DNA of 64,000 nucleotides from Microplitis mediator (Eukaryota; Arthropoda; Insecta; Hymenoptera; Braconidae), in contig NC_079976.1 in NCBI RefSeq assembly GCF_029852145.1, positions 9,770,104 to 9,834,103 on the forward strand. Reading direction: 5' to 3'. Positions 11,372-22,814 of the stretch are shown piece after piece. Below the pieces are notes generated by a model. The model had not been told where the DNA came from, did not search any database, and saw only the letters and a list, made by a program, of their open reading frames with translations. The position numbers and the translations under genes were made by a program. Positions within the stretch are counted from its first letter, which is position 1; every line of letters starts with the position of its first letter.

Positions 11372-12174
11372 CTCTCTAAATCTGAAACAGTGAAAACCAC
11401 TGAAACATAGTGTATACACACTAGGGTGATTCAAAAAAAAAATTTAATTTTTTTTCCGCTCTTACCCCCTAAAACGTTAGTGGTTTCCGAGAAAAAAATC
11501 CTCCCAAAATATGGGCTCTCTAGCTCAACCCTAAGAGGTCGCTATTTTTATTTTAATTTCCCATCTAATTAACATGTAAAAATTTACTTTTTCACTAAAA
11601 GTGTAATTACTCGTAAGCTGCTCAATATTTTTTGAATTTATACAAAGATCTTTAAAGCTGATTCCTCAAGCTTTCCAAAACCCTATGATAAGTCATAATT
11701 ATCATAATTAAAACGCCAATCAAAGCTATGTGAATAGTATCGATTTTGTATTTCAAAATGAAATTGTTAATTTTCGATTTTTTTTTTGCTAGCTTCAATT
11801 GGGGATAATTTTGACTTGTCATAGGGTTTTGGAAAGCTTGAGGAATCAGCTTTGAAAATCTTTGCATAAATTTGAAAAATATTGAGCAGCTTAAGAGTAA
11901 CTACACTATTAGTGAAGAAGTAAATTTTTACATGTTAATTAGATGGAAAATTAAAATTAAAATAGCCACCTCTTAGGGTTGAGCTAGAAAGCCCATCTGT
12001 TGGGAGGATTTTTTTCTCGGCAACCACTAACGTTTCAGGGGGTAAGAGCAAAAAAAAAAATTTAATTTTTTTTTTGAATCACTCTAATACACACCATCTC
12101 ACAGCTGTAAGTATACAGCTTGGTATAATTATAGCTGTAAAACAGTTAATAATCACCGTTTCAGATTTAGAGAG
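11372..12174. mobile_element. CTCTCTAAATCTGAAACAG TIR element, carrying a nested hairpin
   Basis: Ends CTCTCTAAATCTGAAACAG and the inverted GTTTCAGATTTAGAGAG. Unit 1 is uninterrupted at the corresponding place (about 4808-4815), so the element inserted into unit 2 only. The hairpin element 11422-12086 sits inside it. Non-coding. Confidence 0.7.
11422..12086. mobile_element. Palindromic TAGGGTG hairpin element with 8-bp target duplication
   Basis: Starts TAGGGTGATTCAAAAAA and ends in its near complement, with arms pairing over about 300 bp each. ATACACAC is repeated directly at 11414-11421 and 12087-12094. TAGGG-type ends with an 8 bp duplication fit the hAT superfamily. This is the cleanest member of a family also seen at 3608, 26940, 31574, 32603 and 36460. 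An open frame on the minus strand (11652-11867) is a by-product of the palindrome. Confidence 0.8.
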
Positions 12175-13385
12175 TAACAAATAAATAATTAATTTCAAAC
12201 AACTAGCACTCACTAAGTTACTGCTCGAGTATCACTATAAAATTTATTAAAAATGATTAAAATTTAATTGTTAATCAAATCCTTTCTAATTAACTCTCAG
12301 ATTTTTTTTCTATTTTTATTATCACTAAAATTTAATAGGACAAATATTTGTTATTTATTTGCAAACTTATTGGTTTCGATAATTGTATAATCATGGAATT
12401 TAAAAAAAAAATTAAAACACGGTCAAATCTGTTTCATTGATCCTCTAATATATTTTTCTTTTAAAATATTTCAACTACGATAAAAGATAAAAATAAACTG
12501 TTTAAATTTTCAAGTTTTACCAAAAGAATTTTATTCTTAATTAATACAAAAAAAAAACTTAAGTATTTAATCTAATAAAATTAAAAAATTTTGATGTCAG
12601 TAATTTTCAAATATCATATCAATATTTTTTAGCGTTAAATTTTTGTATAATTAATAATTATTTATAAAATGTTAAGACATTGAACTGACAATTGCAGAAA
12701 TAAAATTGTATATCGAAATCTAACTCTTGAGTCAAGTCCTTCTACGTTCCTTAAAAACGTTCTTGCGTGAGGCTTTCTATTAGATAAAAATTCAAATTTT
12801 ATATTTTTGGCAAGAATGAATCAATAATTATTGTTCTTGAAAATTTCAGTATATGTTATCGATCATTTGAAAAAGTTATTAACGATTAAAAATCAAGTTT
12901 TAACATAAAGTCTTATGGGAAACTATAACTTTTTATGTTTCAACTTAATAAAAAAAATATTATTAGAATAAACAAAGGGACAAATAATGTTTCAAAATAT
13001 TCTTTAATTTCTGCTCATGATATGATCGTTGTAAAAAAAATAGTGTTATCGATGATTTAAATTATTTATTAAGGATTTATTATGACAAAAAAATCTAAGT
13101 CAAAATAATGTCTAATTAAAAATTTACATTTTATACAGTAATTATTTTATAAATATTTTCAATAGTTCAAAAAAATTGATGAATTATTGAGATATTTTCA
13201 AAAATTGAATAGCCTCGGAATTTAATTTGAATCAGTTGGCCCTCATTTGACTCACGAGTTGCGCTAGAATTCTAAAAGTTATAGTTCAAAAAGCCTAGAA
13301 GTAAATTTTTCTGATTTCTACTCTTATGTCTATAAATAAGTATATCGAAAACATTTGATTACAAATCATGGCAATAATTCATAAA
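12175..13385. other. Intergenic stretch upstream of peptide gene 2
   Basis: 12180-12300 matches the unit 1 middle module (4815-4930). From 12300 to 13385 the sequence is AT-rich with long A/T runs and no open frame, TIR or satellite that I can define. Confidence 0.5.
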
Positions 13386-13497
13386 ATTTTAATCTTCAAT
13401 TTAAACCCCTTCCTCATCTTAAACTCAACTTATTTAAAAGTTATCTCCTTAAACTTAAAACCTCAATAATTTTTAATTTCAGTTAATTCTTTAAAAA

Positions 13498-13818
13498 ATG
13501 AACTCCAAATTTATGTTAGTAATTTTATTATTCGCAATTTGGTCATTTTTCAACTTGAGTCCTATCACTGGTTTAGTAAGTTTATAAATATATTTTATAT
13601 TTAATTTTCTTCAAAAAAATTTTAACTTTATTATTTCTTTGATTTTTACTACAGGAATTGAAAAGAGTGAGAGCTATGACGGTTAAAGCTGGAGGCGCGG
13701 TAAGTGAAAATATACGTTTTTCATTTATTTATTTCATCTATTAATTTTTAGTTATTTATTTATTTATTTTTTATTGCAGGCTGTAGGAACACGTAGTGGC
13801 ACATTCGTGAAAACTTGA
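13498..13818 (+). CDS. Secreted cationic peptide, paralogue 2 (53 aa)
   Basis: Coding exons are 13498-13575, 13655-13699 and 13780-13818, all in phase 0; a 3' UTR exon begins at 13917 after the donor at 13839. Residues 1 to about 23 form a signal peptide (MNSK, core FMLVILLFAIWSFF). The mature part carries six Lys/Arg, one Glu and no Cys. Intron 1 is 79 bp here and in paralogue 1, and differs at only 4 positions by my alignment. Exon 3 (39 bp in both) agrees at only about 17 positions, near random. Exon 2 is 45 bp here against 39 bp in paralogue 1, yet total length is again 53 codons. The pattern of conserved signal, introns and UTR with unrelated mature peptide suggests diversifying selection or exon-confined conversion with an unseen donor. 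Function unknown. The frame stays open through all three exons in both copies, so both are probably live genes. Confidence 0.75.
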
Positions 13819-13916
13819 CTAAGTAGACCTTTAGATTAGTAAGTCTATAAAGATATTATAAAATTAATTTTCTTTTGAAATACATTGTTAACTTTTTATT
13901 TTATTTTATTTTCTAG

Positions 13917-14080
13917 TCCAGAAATCCGAGGGAGACTCAAACAAAATAATCACCCATGGAAACCGGAAACGAAATCCCGAATACTTTAACGATAAAATTT
14001 GAACTTAATTATTATAAAAATATTATTATTGTTAATTTTATTGCATGTCGGAATAAACTTTAAGCAAATATATTTTATAA
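13917..14080 (+). terminator. 3' UTR exon and poly(A) signal of peptide gene 2
   Basis: AATAAA at 14052-14057 in a UTR exon almost identical to 5956-6115. Confidence 0.7.
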
Positions 14081-15060
14081 TCATTAATTTCAAGAATGTT
14101 ATTTTTATTTTATTTATTTAAGAGATGGCCAATTTCACCCTATGTTCTAATTTGACTATATCTCATTCTTAAAAGAATATCAAAATCATCAATTTAAATA
14201 AATAAATTTTTTTTCTCATAACAAACAAAATTGCATATTTATGTTGTTATTATGATTATCTTTATTATTAACGAGGTTCATGCGTTTCTAATGGTTATCA
14301 AAAATTCCAACTTTTCGATTTGAAATTTTACAATTTTGATGATAAATATACCATACATCTACTCTTAGAATTATTCGAGGATTCACCGTATAGTTATTGA
14401 AAAATAAATTATTAAAAACTGTGTGATTTAAATCCTTATACATGAGCTCTTATGATAGAAACACTATGTCCCTAACAATATGCATTTTTTCACTGTCAAC
14501 TTTCCAATTTTGAGCTCTCATTAAATTTCAATGATAATAAAAATAAACAAACGATTCTAGAGTTAATTTTAGAGTATAGATTTTAATAAACAGTTAAATT
14601 AAAATCATATTCAATAAATTTGGTAGTAATACTCGGGCAGTCACATAGAGACTGCAGGTTGCTCGTCATCATTAATATTAAAGAAAAAATTTTGACCCAA
14701 AAATATCGTCTGACCGACAACTTGAGTAAAAATTTAAAAAATAATTTTTTAATTAATTTCAAATATAAAAACATTTTTAATGGTTTATTCGACCCCGCGT
14801 TCTTATTTTGCTCTCTATTCCCACAAAAATAAAATTATCAATTTACATAAATAATGTTTTTTTTTTTCATCAAATCAATTGATCTAAATATCAAATCGTC
14901 ATTATTAAATTAAATAAACAAAAAAAGTAATTATTATCGCTCGAGTAGCGTTTCTATCCAACGCTATAGATATCAGCTTTTTTATCGAGCGTTCATCTTT
15001 AGCTAAAAATGAGCAAGTTTACGATGATAAATTAACCTATGATAATGTTATAGCAAGTGT
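14080..15060 (+). repeat. Segmental duplication unit 2, downstream module
   Basis: Runs from the 3' flank of peptide gene 2 (GAGATGGCCAATTTCACCC at 14122) to the unit-boundary phrase at 14939. It parallels 7555-7630 plus 8652-8878 of unit 1 and 15395-15862 of unit 3. Two overlapping open frames on opposite strands (14583-14832) are not conserved between units. Confidence 0.65.
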
Positions 15061-15862
15061 TCCAAGTAAAGCCGTAATTCCTTTAATAACAAATAAAAAA
15101 AGCGTGATTGTTTAACTAAATTACCAACCATTACTCTCTAAACGAAATTGTTAAAAAATTTCAAACGTTCTAGCGATGGTAGTCTACTCAGAAAAATAAA
15201 TTTTTTTTACAGCGAATAATTTATACCCAGCAATAAAATTGAACCATTTTTCCATTTAAAAATATCCGACAATTTATAACAAGTATTGAGCATTGTGATT
15301 ATTCATACAGTTAAGTGAAGAATCAATAAATTAAAACAATATGTCACTAGTAGGGGTCCTGTCAATAATGGAGGCTTTTACCTTATGATCATTAAATTTT
15401 TAAAATATTATTTTTATTTTATTTACTTAAAAAATGGCCAATCTCACCCTGTGTTCTTATTTTACTATATTTCATCCATAAAAAAATTTAAAAATCATCA
15501 ATTTAAATAAATAGATTATTTTCCTCACAAAAAAAATTGCATAAATATGTCATTGAAAAAAAAGAAAAAAATTTTAACCCAAAAAAATTTTCTGACCAAC
15601 AACTTGAGTAAAAATTAAAAAATAATTTTAAATAAAAAAAATTTTAATGGTCCATTCGACCCCGTGTCTTTATTTTGCCCTCTATTCCCACAAAATAAAA
15701 AATAAAATCATTGATTTCAAATAAATAATGTTTTTTTTGTCTCCTAAAATAAATTAATCTAAATATTAAATCGTTATTGTTATCATTATTATTAAATTAC
15801 ATAAAGAAAAAAAATAATTATTCACGGTCGAGCAGCGTTCCATCCAACGCTATAGATATCAG
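15060..15862 (+). repeat. Segmental duplication unit 3, gene lost
   Basis: 15050-15130 matches 9401-9480. A truncated CTCTAAAC end lies at 15132. From 15395 (AAATATTATTTTTATTTTAT, then AAAAATGGCCAATCTCACCC) the sequence equals the region just downstream of both peptide genes, but no peptide exon or UTR exon remains before it. This looks like a third unit that lost its peptide gene by deletion. Confidence 0.6.
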
Positions 15863-16140
15863 CCTGACTGTGAAGCGAAGGCAATTATCGTAGCGAAACT
15901 TGAACGCGAGTGTCAGGTTCTGATACGACGGGTCGAGTCCCCAGGGATTTCCAGGACTCGAACGGGACTATCCCAACCACTCAGCGTCCTTAATTACAAT
16001 CCTCACTTTCTTCCTCCCGCCACTCACCCATTCCCAAATCACCCCCTTCCTCCCACCTAGATCTTGCTGTCAAATCTTAAGTCTTGTACCTGACTACCCC
16101 ACCGTTAATTCCCACCGATTTCAATTAATAAAAAAAAATA
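15863..16140 (+). mobile_element. GC-richer SINE-like insertion
   Basis: Breaks the unit 3 homology exactly after ATAGATATCAGCC and ends in a run of A's before TATATTT (about 16131-16140). TAGCGAAACTTG (15891) resembles a Pol III A box and GGGTCGAGTCC (15930) resembles a B box, about 40 bp apart as in tRNA-derived SINEs. The pyrimidine-rich body (15990-16060) is unlike the surrounding DNA. It could instead be the 3' end of a LINE. Confidence 0.4.
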
Positions 16141-16437
16141 TATTTGATTAAATCTGTATTAAATATATATGACTTAGCGAACCCAATGGGAATCCGGGCG
16201 AATCGTAGTAGGATTGAACGGTTGAAATGGAATAATATCCAATAATCTGGCAGCCCGAGTAGTATGGGTCGGATGGGTGGGATAAAAAGGGACGTTGTTG
16301 TTATCGGGACATCGCAGGAGTGTCAGTGGAAGCCATTTCTGACTCAACTAAACTGAACTAAACTCGACTCGACTCGACTCGACTCGGTTTTCTGACAACC
16401 TGGCTCTCACCATCAAAATTAATTATTGATTTCGGAT
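16141..16437. other. Single-copy DNA with a short CTCGA microsatellite
   Basis: More GC than the neighbours; ACTCG-type pentamer repeats at about 16362-16386. It could be a promoter or 5' UTR of the weak frame at 16438, but no TATA box or splice signal proves it. Confidence 0.3.
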
Positions 16438-16710
16438 ATGACCAATTCACAAGTTAAACCTCATCCGGGTGCTAATGGAAAGCGAACCAGTCCGTCACCT
16501 CAAACCACAACAGACCCGGTTAATGCTTTCGATAAAACCTTTTGTTATATTTTAAACTTTTGTCCGGCGGTTTTATATTTAAACCAACGAATCGCCACTC
16601 CAGTGACGGTATTTTTAAATAAACAAAATATAAATAGACATGCAGGAAACAATGAAAACATTTTATTTTATTTTATAATTCATGCAGTAAAAAATAATAA
16701 AATAAAATAA
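16438..16710 (+). other. Weak open frame, possible exon
   Basis: Open from an ATG at 16438 for 90 codons. The first ~35 codons (through about 16545) use mixed codons and read Ser/Thr/Pro-rich (MTNSQVKPHPGANGK...). After that the sequence turns AT-rich and looks non-coding. Possible donors (16519, 16609) are poor. No family is recognised; it may be chance. Confidence 0.2.
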
Positions 16711-16805
16711 AAGCAACAGATGACAGGATTTAAAAGTTATAGATAGGAATTGAGATGAAAAAAAAGATAAATGATAAGGAGTTACGGTAACTGGAGATCA
16801 ATAGC

Positions 16806-16925
16806 TTGTTTGCAGGAATGAAGAAGGTAATGGGGCCGGCGATGACGCGCTTCCAGGTCGAGATCTACTACTACCTCTTCGTCTTGATCCTCGAGATGAC
16901 GGGGCTTCGAAGCTTTCTAATATCT
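16806..16925. other. Isolated GC-rich segment, possible exon on either strand
   Basis: A sharp 110 bp GC-rich island in AT-rich DNA. On the plus strand it follows a good acceptor (TTGTTTGCAG) and reads MKKVMGPAMTRFQVEIYYYL; on the minus strand the same bases read as a Ser/Arg/Pro-rich stretch after an acceptor-like TATTAG. Neither reading joins to a convincing neighbour exon. Confidence 0.25.
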
Positions 16926-17182
16926 ATACGCAAAGTGTTAAATATTATTTATTTATTAACGGACAGGAAGTTATCTAAGAGGAAGGAAATATTTCCTGAT
17001 AAATAAAAAAAATAATTAATTGATCGTGTTCATGTTTTTTTTTTTTTGTTTTTTTAAAGATAATTTTTTTTTTTAAGAGTAATAATGTATGAAAATTAAT
17101 TAAAGCACTTTCACTTGGCGGTAGATGGTCAACACTATTAACGATGCTTTAAGTTATTTATTTAAAAGTTATTATTAAATAA

Positions 17183-20100
17183 TTAAGCAATGTCCTTAAT
17201 CACCTCCTGCAGCTCTGATTTTGAAAACATGTGAAACTTGCTCTCGGGAGTCATTGTCATTAGCTCGACATTTGTTTCATTTAATTTCTCTTCCATAACT
17301 TGTTTTAAAATTGTTAGTGTTGATTTTATTGCTTCCTTCAATGTCATTGACTGAAATAATAATAATAATTATTTTAATTATTATAGTGAATTTTTATTGA
17401 TTAATGTATATGTAAATATGTATATTTACTAATATGTAAGTAGTAGACTGTTTAAAAGAAAACGACTAATTTTTTATTTCTTCATTATATCGGAAATATT
17501 GTTGGAAATGACGGAAAAAGAATATTGTGACAGTTTGAGCTCTTAATATTAAAACTAACAACTCCCGCATGGCAATTTTCTATTTCCCGTTTAAATAACA
17601 TGTTTAGAAAATTTTTTTTTAAACTGGAATTTTATCACTCATCAGAGAATCAATGTATCGAAAAAAATAATGACTACTTTTGTTGAATTAAACGCTCTAC
17701 AAATGAATCGTTTATTTGAGAAACCCCATAAGTCAAGAAAACAAAATTTTTCAGGAAACACAAAATTTTTTGGAAAAACTTGACATTAAAATAATAAATA
17801 AATAATTGAAGACAATAATGTTAGCGTCTCGGAAAAAGATTTCAACAAGAAAAATTTAATTTTTTAACTGAAACTACTTAAAAAAATTATTTAAAGTTGA
17901 TTGACTTATGGGGTTTCTCAACCAAACGGAAAAAAAAGTTTTAAAATCTTTGTTTTTTTAAATTTTTCCACTCAAATCATTCATTACACTGATAAAATGA
18001 AGTATTAAATATGTATTTGAACTCTGAAACTCAGAAACTACAGAAAATTATAATTAATTTGAACATTTGAATTAGTCATACAACAGTCAACAATAAAACA
18101 ACATTTGAAATTAATTTCCCAAAAAAGCGCGAATTTTGAATAAAAAAAAGAAAATTATTTCTGTAGAACTAAAACCGCATATGTTTATTTGAGTCATTGA
18201 CTTATGGGGTTTCTCAATTAAATGAAATTGCTGTCACCCCGTTAATTTTTTTTTGAACGCTGATTCGATGCATATTTTGATTGATTTCTATGGAGGGACA
18301 TCCAAAGAACCCAAAAATGCAAAAAACCCAATTTCGTAAAAAACATGACTTATGGGGTTTCTCAAATAAACGATTCAAATAATGTCTCTTATCATTTTTC
18401 GAAAAATTGAAATTTTCAAAAGTTATTCGAGGTCAAAGTTGAATTCACAGTAAATTCTAGTATTATTTGACTTTTTCGGCAATACTATCAGATTTATCAT
18501 AAAATGTCACAGAATCTTTTTTGTAGACAATTTTATTTCCTACAAATTATCTTAGTTGAAGTTTTTTGAAATTCCGCTTTGTTTTCAAGTTATTTCCATT
18601 TTAGTGTCAAGCTTTTAAAAAAAATAGTGTTCTCATCGATTTCAAGAGCTTGAGGTAAAAATGAAAATAACTAGAAAACTATACAGAATTAGAAAAAATT
18701 CTATCAGAGGTTATTTGTAGTAATCGAAATTGTCTACAAAAAAGATTTTGAGACATTTTATGATTAGTTTGATAGGATTGCCGATAAAGTCAAATAATAC
18801 TAGAATTTACTGTGAATCTAACTTTGACCTTGAATAACTTGAAAATTTTAATTTTTTGAAAAATGATAAGAGACATTATTTGTAGAGCGTTTAATTTTCA
18901 ACAAAAGTAGTCATTGTTTTTTCCAATACATTGATTCGCTGATGAGTGAAAAAATTCCAGTTTAAAAAAAAATTTTCCCATGTTATTTAAACGGGAAATG
19001 GAAAATTGCCATGCGGGAGTTGTTAGTTTAATATTAAGAGCTCAAACTGTCACAATATTCTTTTTCCGTCATTTCCAACAATATTGTCGATATAATGAAC
19101 AAATAAAAAATTAGTCGTTTTTTTTAAACAGTCTAGTAAGTAGATATATTTTAGAGTGATAATTAATGGGGCGTTAAATTTACTATGGCGAAAACATATT
19201 TAAATTATTGTAAAAGTCGAGGCGGGAAGATTTAAAAATCTTTTTGTAAAATTCGTTGAATTGAAATTATATAGAAAATGAACAGGAAATTATTTATAAA
19301 AAATTTTAATTCTGGATAAATGATCAAAGTAACGTTAAAAATGAATAGGAACAAATTTGTAGAGAATTAAATTTTCTATATAATTGTATTTATATATTTT
19401 TATCGCATTTCTGATAGTTAAGCTAATGTTTAAATTTTAAAATTAGTCATGATTTTGGAGATCAATTATTAAGAAATTTGAAGATTGATTATTTAAATTT
19501 TAAATTCTAGGTAAACGATCGAAGTTACGTTAAAAATATATAGGAGGTAATTTGTAGAGAATTTAATTTCCTACAAGATTGTATTGAAACATTATTATCG
19601 CATTTCTGATAGTTAGGCTAATATTTTAATTTAAAAATTAAAAATTATTTTGGAGATCAAGAATTTAAAAATGTGATGATTGAGGATTTAAATTTTAAAT
19701 TCTAGGTAAACTGTCAATGTTACGTTAAAAATGTACAGAAAGTAATTTTTAGAGAATCAAATTCTTTCCAAAATTGTATTGATACATTTTTATCATATTT
19801 CTAATATTTGAGACAGAATTTTAGTTTTAAAATTTAAAGATTTTTAGAGGACGAATAATTTCGATATTTAAAGATTGAGTATTTAAAATTTAAATTACGT
19901 TTAAACGATCAAAGTTACGTTAAAAATGTATAGGGACCAATTTTTAGAGCATTAAATTTTCTATATAATTGTATTGATACATTTTTATCGTATCTCTGAC
20001 AGTTGAGCTAATATTTTAATTTAAAAATTAGTAGTGATACTGGAGATCAATAATTTCGAAATTTGAGGATTAAAATTTTTAATTTTTAGTAAACTGTCAA

Positions 20101-21333
20101 TGTTACGTTAAAAAAGTATAGAAAGTAATTTGTAGAGAATTAAATTTCCTACAAGATTGTATTCTTACATTTTTATCGTATCTCTAATAGTTGAGATAAT
20201 ATTTTAATTTAAAAATTTTAAGATTTTTAGGGGATCAATAATTTAGAACTTTGAAGATTAAGTATTTAAAATTTAAATTCTAGGTAAGCGATCAAAGTTA
20301 TGTTAAAAATGCGTAAGATCGAATTTGTAGAGAATTAAATTTTCTACAAATTGTGTCTTCAATAGTTTAGACAAAATTTTAATTTAAGAATTTACAGTTT
20401 CTTTTACCAGAGTATAAAATTATATAATTAAAAAAAAAAACTACAAATTTTCAATAACAAGAGGAATAAATATTTCCCTATTGAACATGTATATCTACAT
20501 ACAATTTTGTAATATTATTTTTTACTCATTCAAAATTATGTAACTTAAAATAAAAAAAAATTCTCCAAGAATTATTTCTGTTTAGCGAAGAGAAAAAATC
20601 CAAATTAAATTAATAGACTTGGAATTTCTAAGACTACTGCAATAAAAATATGAAAAAAAAAAATATTCTATTGATTATTACAAAAAATTAAAGCTTTTAG
20701 AATTCTACTCAGTCTATTTTAAATGGAGAATTTTTTAAAAATAAAAATGTAGAAAAAAAAAAATAATAAAACCTTGTGAAAAACTTCTTGAAGAGATTGC
20801 TGAGCTCCTTCACTTCCGGATCCAATAGCTTTGGCATCAAACTGAACGAAAGTACCAGAAGGATCCATGTGAAACAACTGCGGTCCCTTTTCATCAATAC
20901 CCGCAAAGAGAATAGCGACCCCAAATGGTCTGGACATGGCACTGCCATCATCATCGCTGTCTCCGAACTGGATCGCGAGATTAGAAACAGCCTGAGCGAC
21001 AGACTCGACAGTCATCTTCTCGTTGTAAATGAACCAGTGATTCTGGCACTCAGCACGAGCGCGATCAATCATCGTCCTGGAATCAGCCATCAGACCTGAC
21101 CCAGCGCAGCCGATGTGCTTGTCAACCTCAACTATTTTCTCAATAGTTGTCGACTCCATCAGCGGTGAGGTGATTCGTCTCTCCGCTGCCAAAACAACGC
21201 CTTCGGATGTTGAAATCCCGATTACCGTTGACCCGAGTTTTATTGCTTCGATAGCATATTCGACTTGGAACAGTCTACCCTCTGGGGAAAAAGTATTGAC
21301 ACCACGATCGTACTCTGATCTTGTCAGAAACAT
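17183..21333 (-). CDS. PSMA5: Proteasome subunit alpha type-5 (20S core)
   Basis: Two coding exons on the minus strand: 21333-20773 (ATG at 21333-21331, 187 codons) and 17350-17183 (55 codons plus TAA), phase 0. This gives 242 residues against 241 in the human protein. The N-terminus carries the alpha-type signature (YDRGVNTFSPEGRLFQVEYA, residues 8-27), which closes the gate of the 20S barrel. RPFGVA (about 141-146) and the DPSGTF turn (about 163-168) are also present. The C-terminus ends EVIKDIA as in animal alpha5. Alpha subunits are non-catalytic and form the outer heptameric rings that receive the 19S cap in cytosol and nucleus. The donor CACAAG/GT at 20772-20771 and acceptor TTTCAG at 17351-17356 bound a 3.4 kb intron loaded with transposons. 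The ATG directly follows an acceptor (21334-21339), so a 5' UTR exon lies upstream. Identification is certain. Confidence 0.97.
17445..19133. mobile_element. Palindromic hairpin element in the PSMA5 intron
   Basis: Ends AGACTGTTTAAAAGAAAACG and its complement; the arms pair from both ends (for instance AACTCCCGCATGGCAATTTT with AAAATTGCCATGCGGGAGTT) to an axis near 18625. The left arm is interrupted by the 17705-18376 element. It belongs to the wider hairpin group that carries GAGCTCTTAATATTA and GTAGAGCGTTTAATT. Confidence 0.75.
17705..18376. mobile_element. Nested TIR element iterating GAGAAACCCCATAAGTC
   Basis: Ends GAATCGTTTATTTGAG and its complement, flanked by AAAT (17701-17704 and 18377-18380). 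The uninterrupted right arm of the host palindrome (about 18884-18896) shows the empty site. The subterminal word GAGAAACCCCATAAGTC occurs at both ends and twice more inside in inverted form (about 17908 and 18200). Confidence 0.7.
19190..20400. repeat. Tandem satellite, about 190-197 bp period, six units
   Basis: GTTACGTTAAAAATG-type phrases recur near 19329, 19520, 19717, 19914, 20102 and 20298, each followed by TTTGTAGAGAATTAAATTTC or a variant. The array lies in the PSMA5 intron. Related arrays occur at 50750-51540 and 54180-54690. Confidence 0.7.
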
Positions 21334-21680
21334 CTGAAATAAATTAATTATTTTATTTAAATTCAAATTTTATTGAGGTTAGAAAACTTAAATCTCCGTT
21401 ATTTTTATACTTTACCAATTTAAATTAATTAGTTATATATTTAAATATTATTATTGTTATTACCTTGTAATAATTAGTAGTTAATTATATATTTAAACTC
21501 AACAAATTAATTATTATTATTCTTTTGATGACAAACGCCAGTCATTCAGAGTTTAGTTGCCAGTGAATAGCAGAAATTATACAGCTTCAAACTTTTCATA
21601 GAGGCGCTGCGCGCGCGTAATTTGAATGCATATGAATGTGAGAGAGGAGATGATATCCCGAAATGCACTACGCGCAGTGT
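21334..21680 (-). promoter_or_regulatory. PSMA5 5' UTR intron, leader exon and promoter region
   Basis: Minus-strand donor ACAAG/GTAATA at 21463-21462 with the acceptor at 21334-21339 defines a 130 bp intron in the 5' leader. The leader exon would end at 21464 and start within the GC-richer, CG-containing stretch 21520-21680 (GCGCTGCGCGCGCG at about 21605). The exact start site is not visible. Confidence 0.55.
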
Positions 21681-22480
21681 AAATAATTTGGCGCGAAATT
21701 TAAAAAGTTAAAATTTAAAAAACTACGAGTTCTCTTATGTCCCACTCTCACATATTTAATTGAGCTCTCGACCAACAGTAAAATTAAAGCAGATATTTTA
21801 TGTGACCGTGAGATAGAAAGTTTAGTAGCAAAAATTGATTTATGAGTGATCAATTTGACATCAATTGTATGACAAATCAACTTGTGACTTCTAGTGATTA
21901 TTTAACAAAATAAATATAATATTGAAAATATTACATCATAAAAATTTTTTTCTTTTAAAAAAATATGATACTGAAGTTAGCCGACGTCTAATAATTTTTG
22001 GACTTTTTTTTAGACGGTAAATTATAAGAAAAAAAATATTTAAAAAAATTCCAATTGTAGTCTTTGAAATTTTCTATGTGTGAATAATTTTAATTTTTTT
22101 TTTTCTTCAAATTTAATTGTTAAAAAAAACCTAAAAATTTTCAATTGTCTGCTAACTTCAGGATCATAAAAAAATGAATAAAATACTTTTTTGCATATTC
22201 AGAAATTTTTATACTCACGAGTTCTTTGTTTTTAAAAATAATAATAATAAAATTGTTGAATTTCCTCGATCCTGACTCCTCGAATAGGGAACAATTTTGC
22301 CAGTGTCGGCAACAAGCTGCTTTAAAATAAATGGCTTTAAAAACTATAAATTAGAAAGAAGATAAAATATGTTTTTTGGCTTCGTAAATGGTCTATAAGT
22401 ATACTTATAAAATATTATTCATATAGCAAACAAAATGATGCCTTGAGACTAAGGAGGATAAACGCCAACAACCCTAATAG
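21681..22480. other. Intergenic DNA between PSMA5 and the palindrome
   Basis: AT-rich, with no conserved frame. A 70-codon minus frame at 21668-21880 resembles nothing known and overlaps the likely promoter, so it is not called. Confidence 0.5.
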
Positions 22481-22814
22481 CACAGTTTGCTTTAGTAAAA
22501 GTTTGCTTTAGCAAAAGTTTCATTGAATTTTTCGTCAAATGTCCGTCAACTTCGGACTTTTCCGTTTTTGACGACAATTTGTAAACAACATGGTATACAA
22601 TTTGACGTAAATTTACTACGCGAATAAGAATGCAAATTCACTGTAATAGTTGATTAGAAAAAAGATGTCAATTTTCAGGCAAATTTTTATATCAATTTAT
22701 AAATTGATAATTTGTAAAGCATTTTTTTTACCATCAAATTGTAGACAGTTTTGTGTATAAATTTGCTTACATTCTGTAATGGTAAAAATGAACATTACCA
22801 ACTGTTTTTTTTTA

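Noticed and set aside
15891..15940. A tRNA gene
   Set aside because: Only approximate A and B boxes; no cloverleaf acceptor or anticodon stem can be closed.
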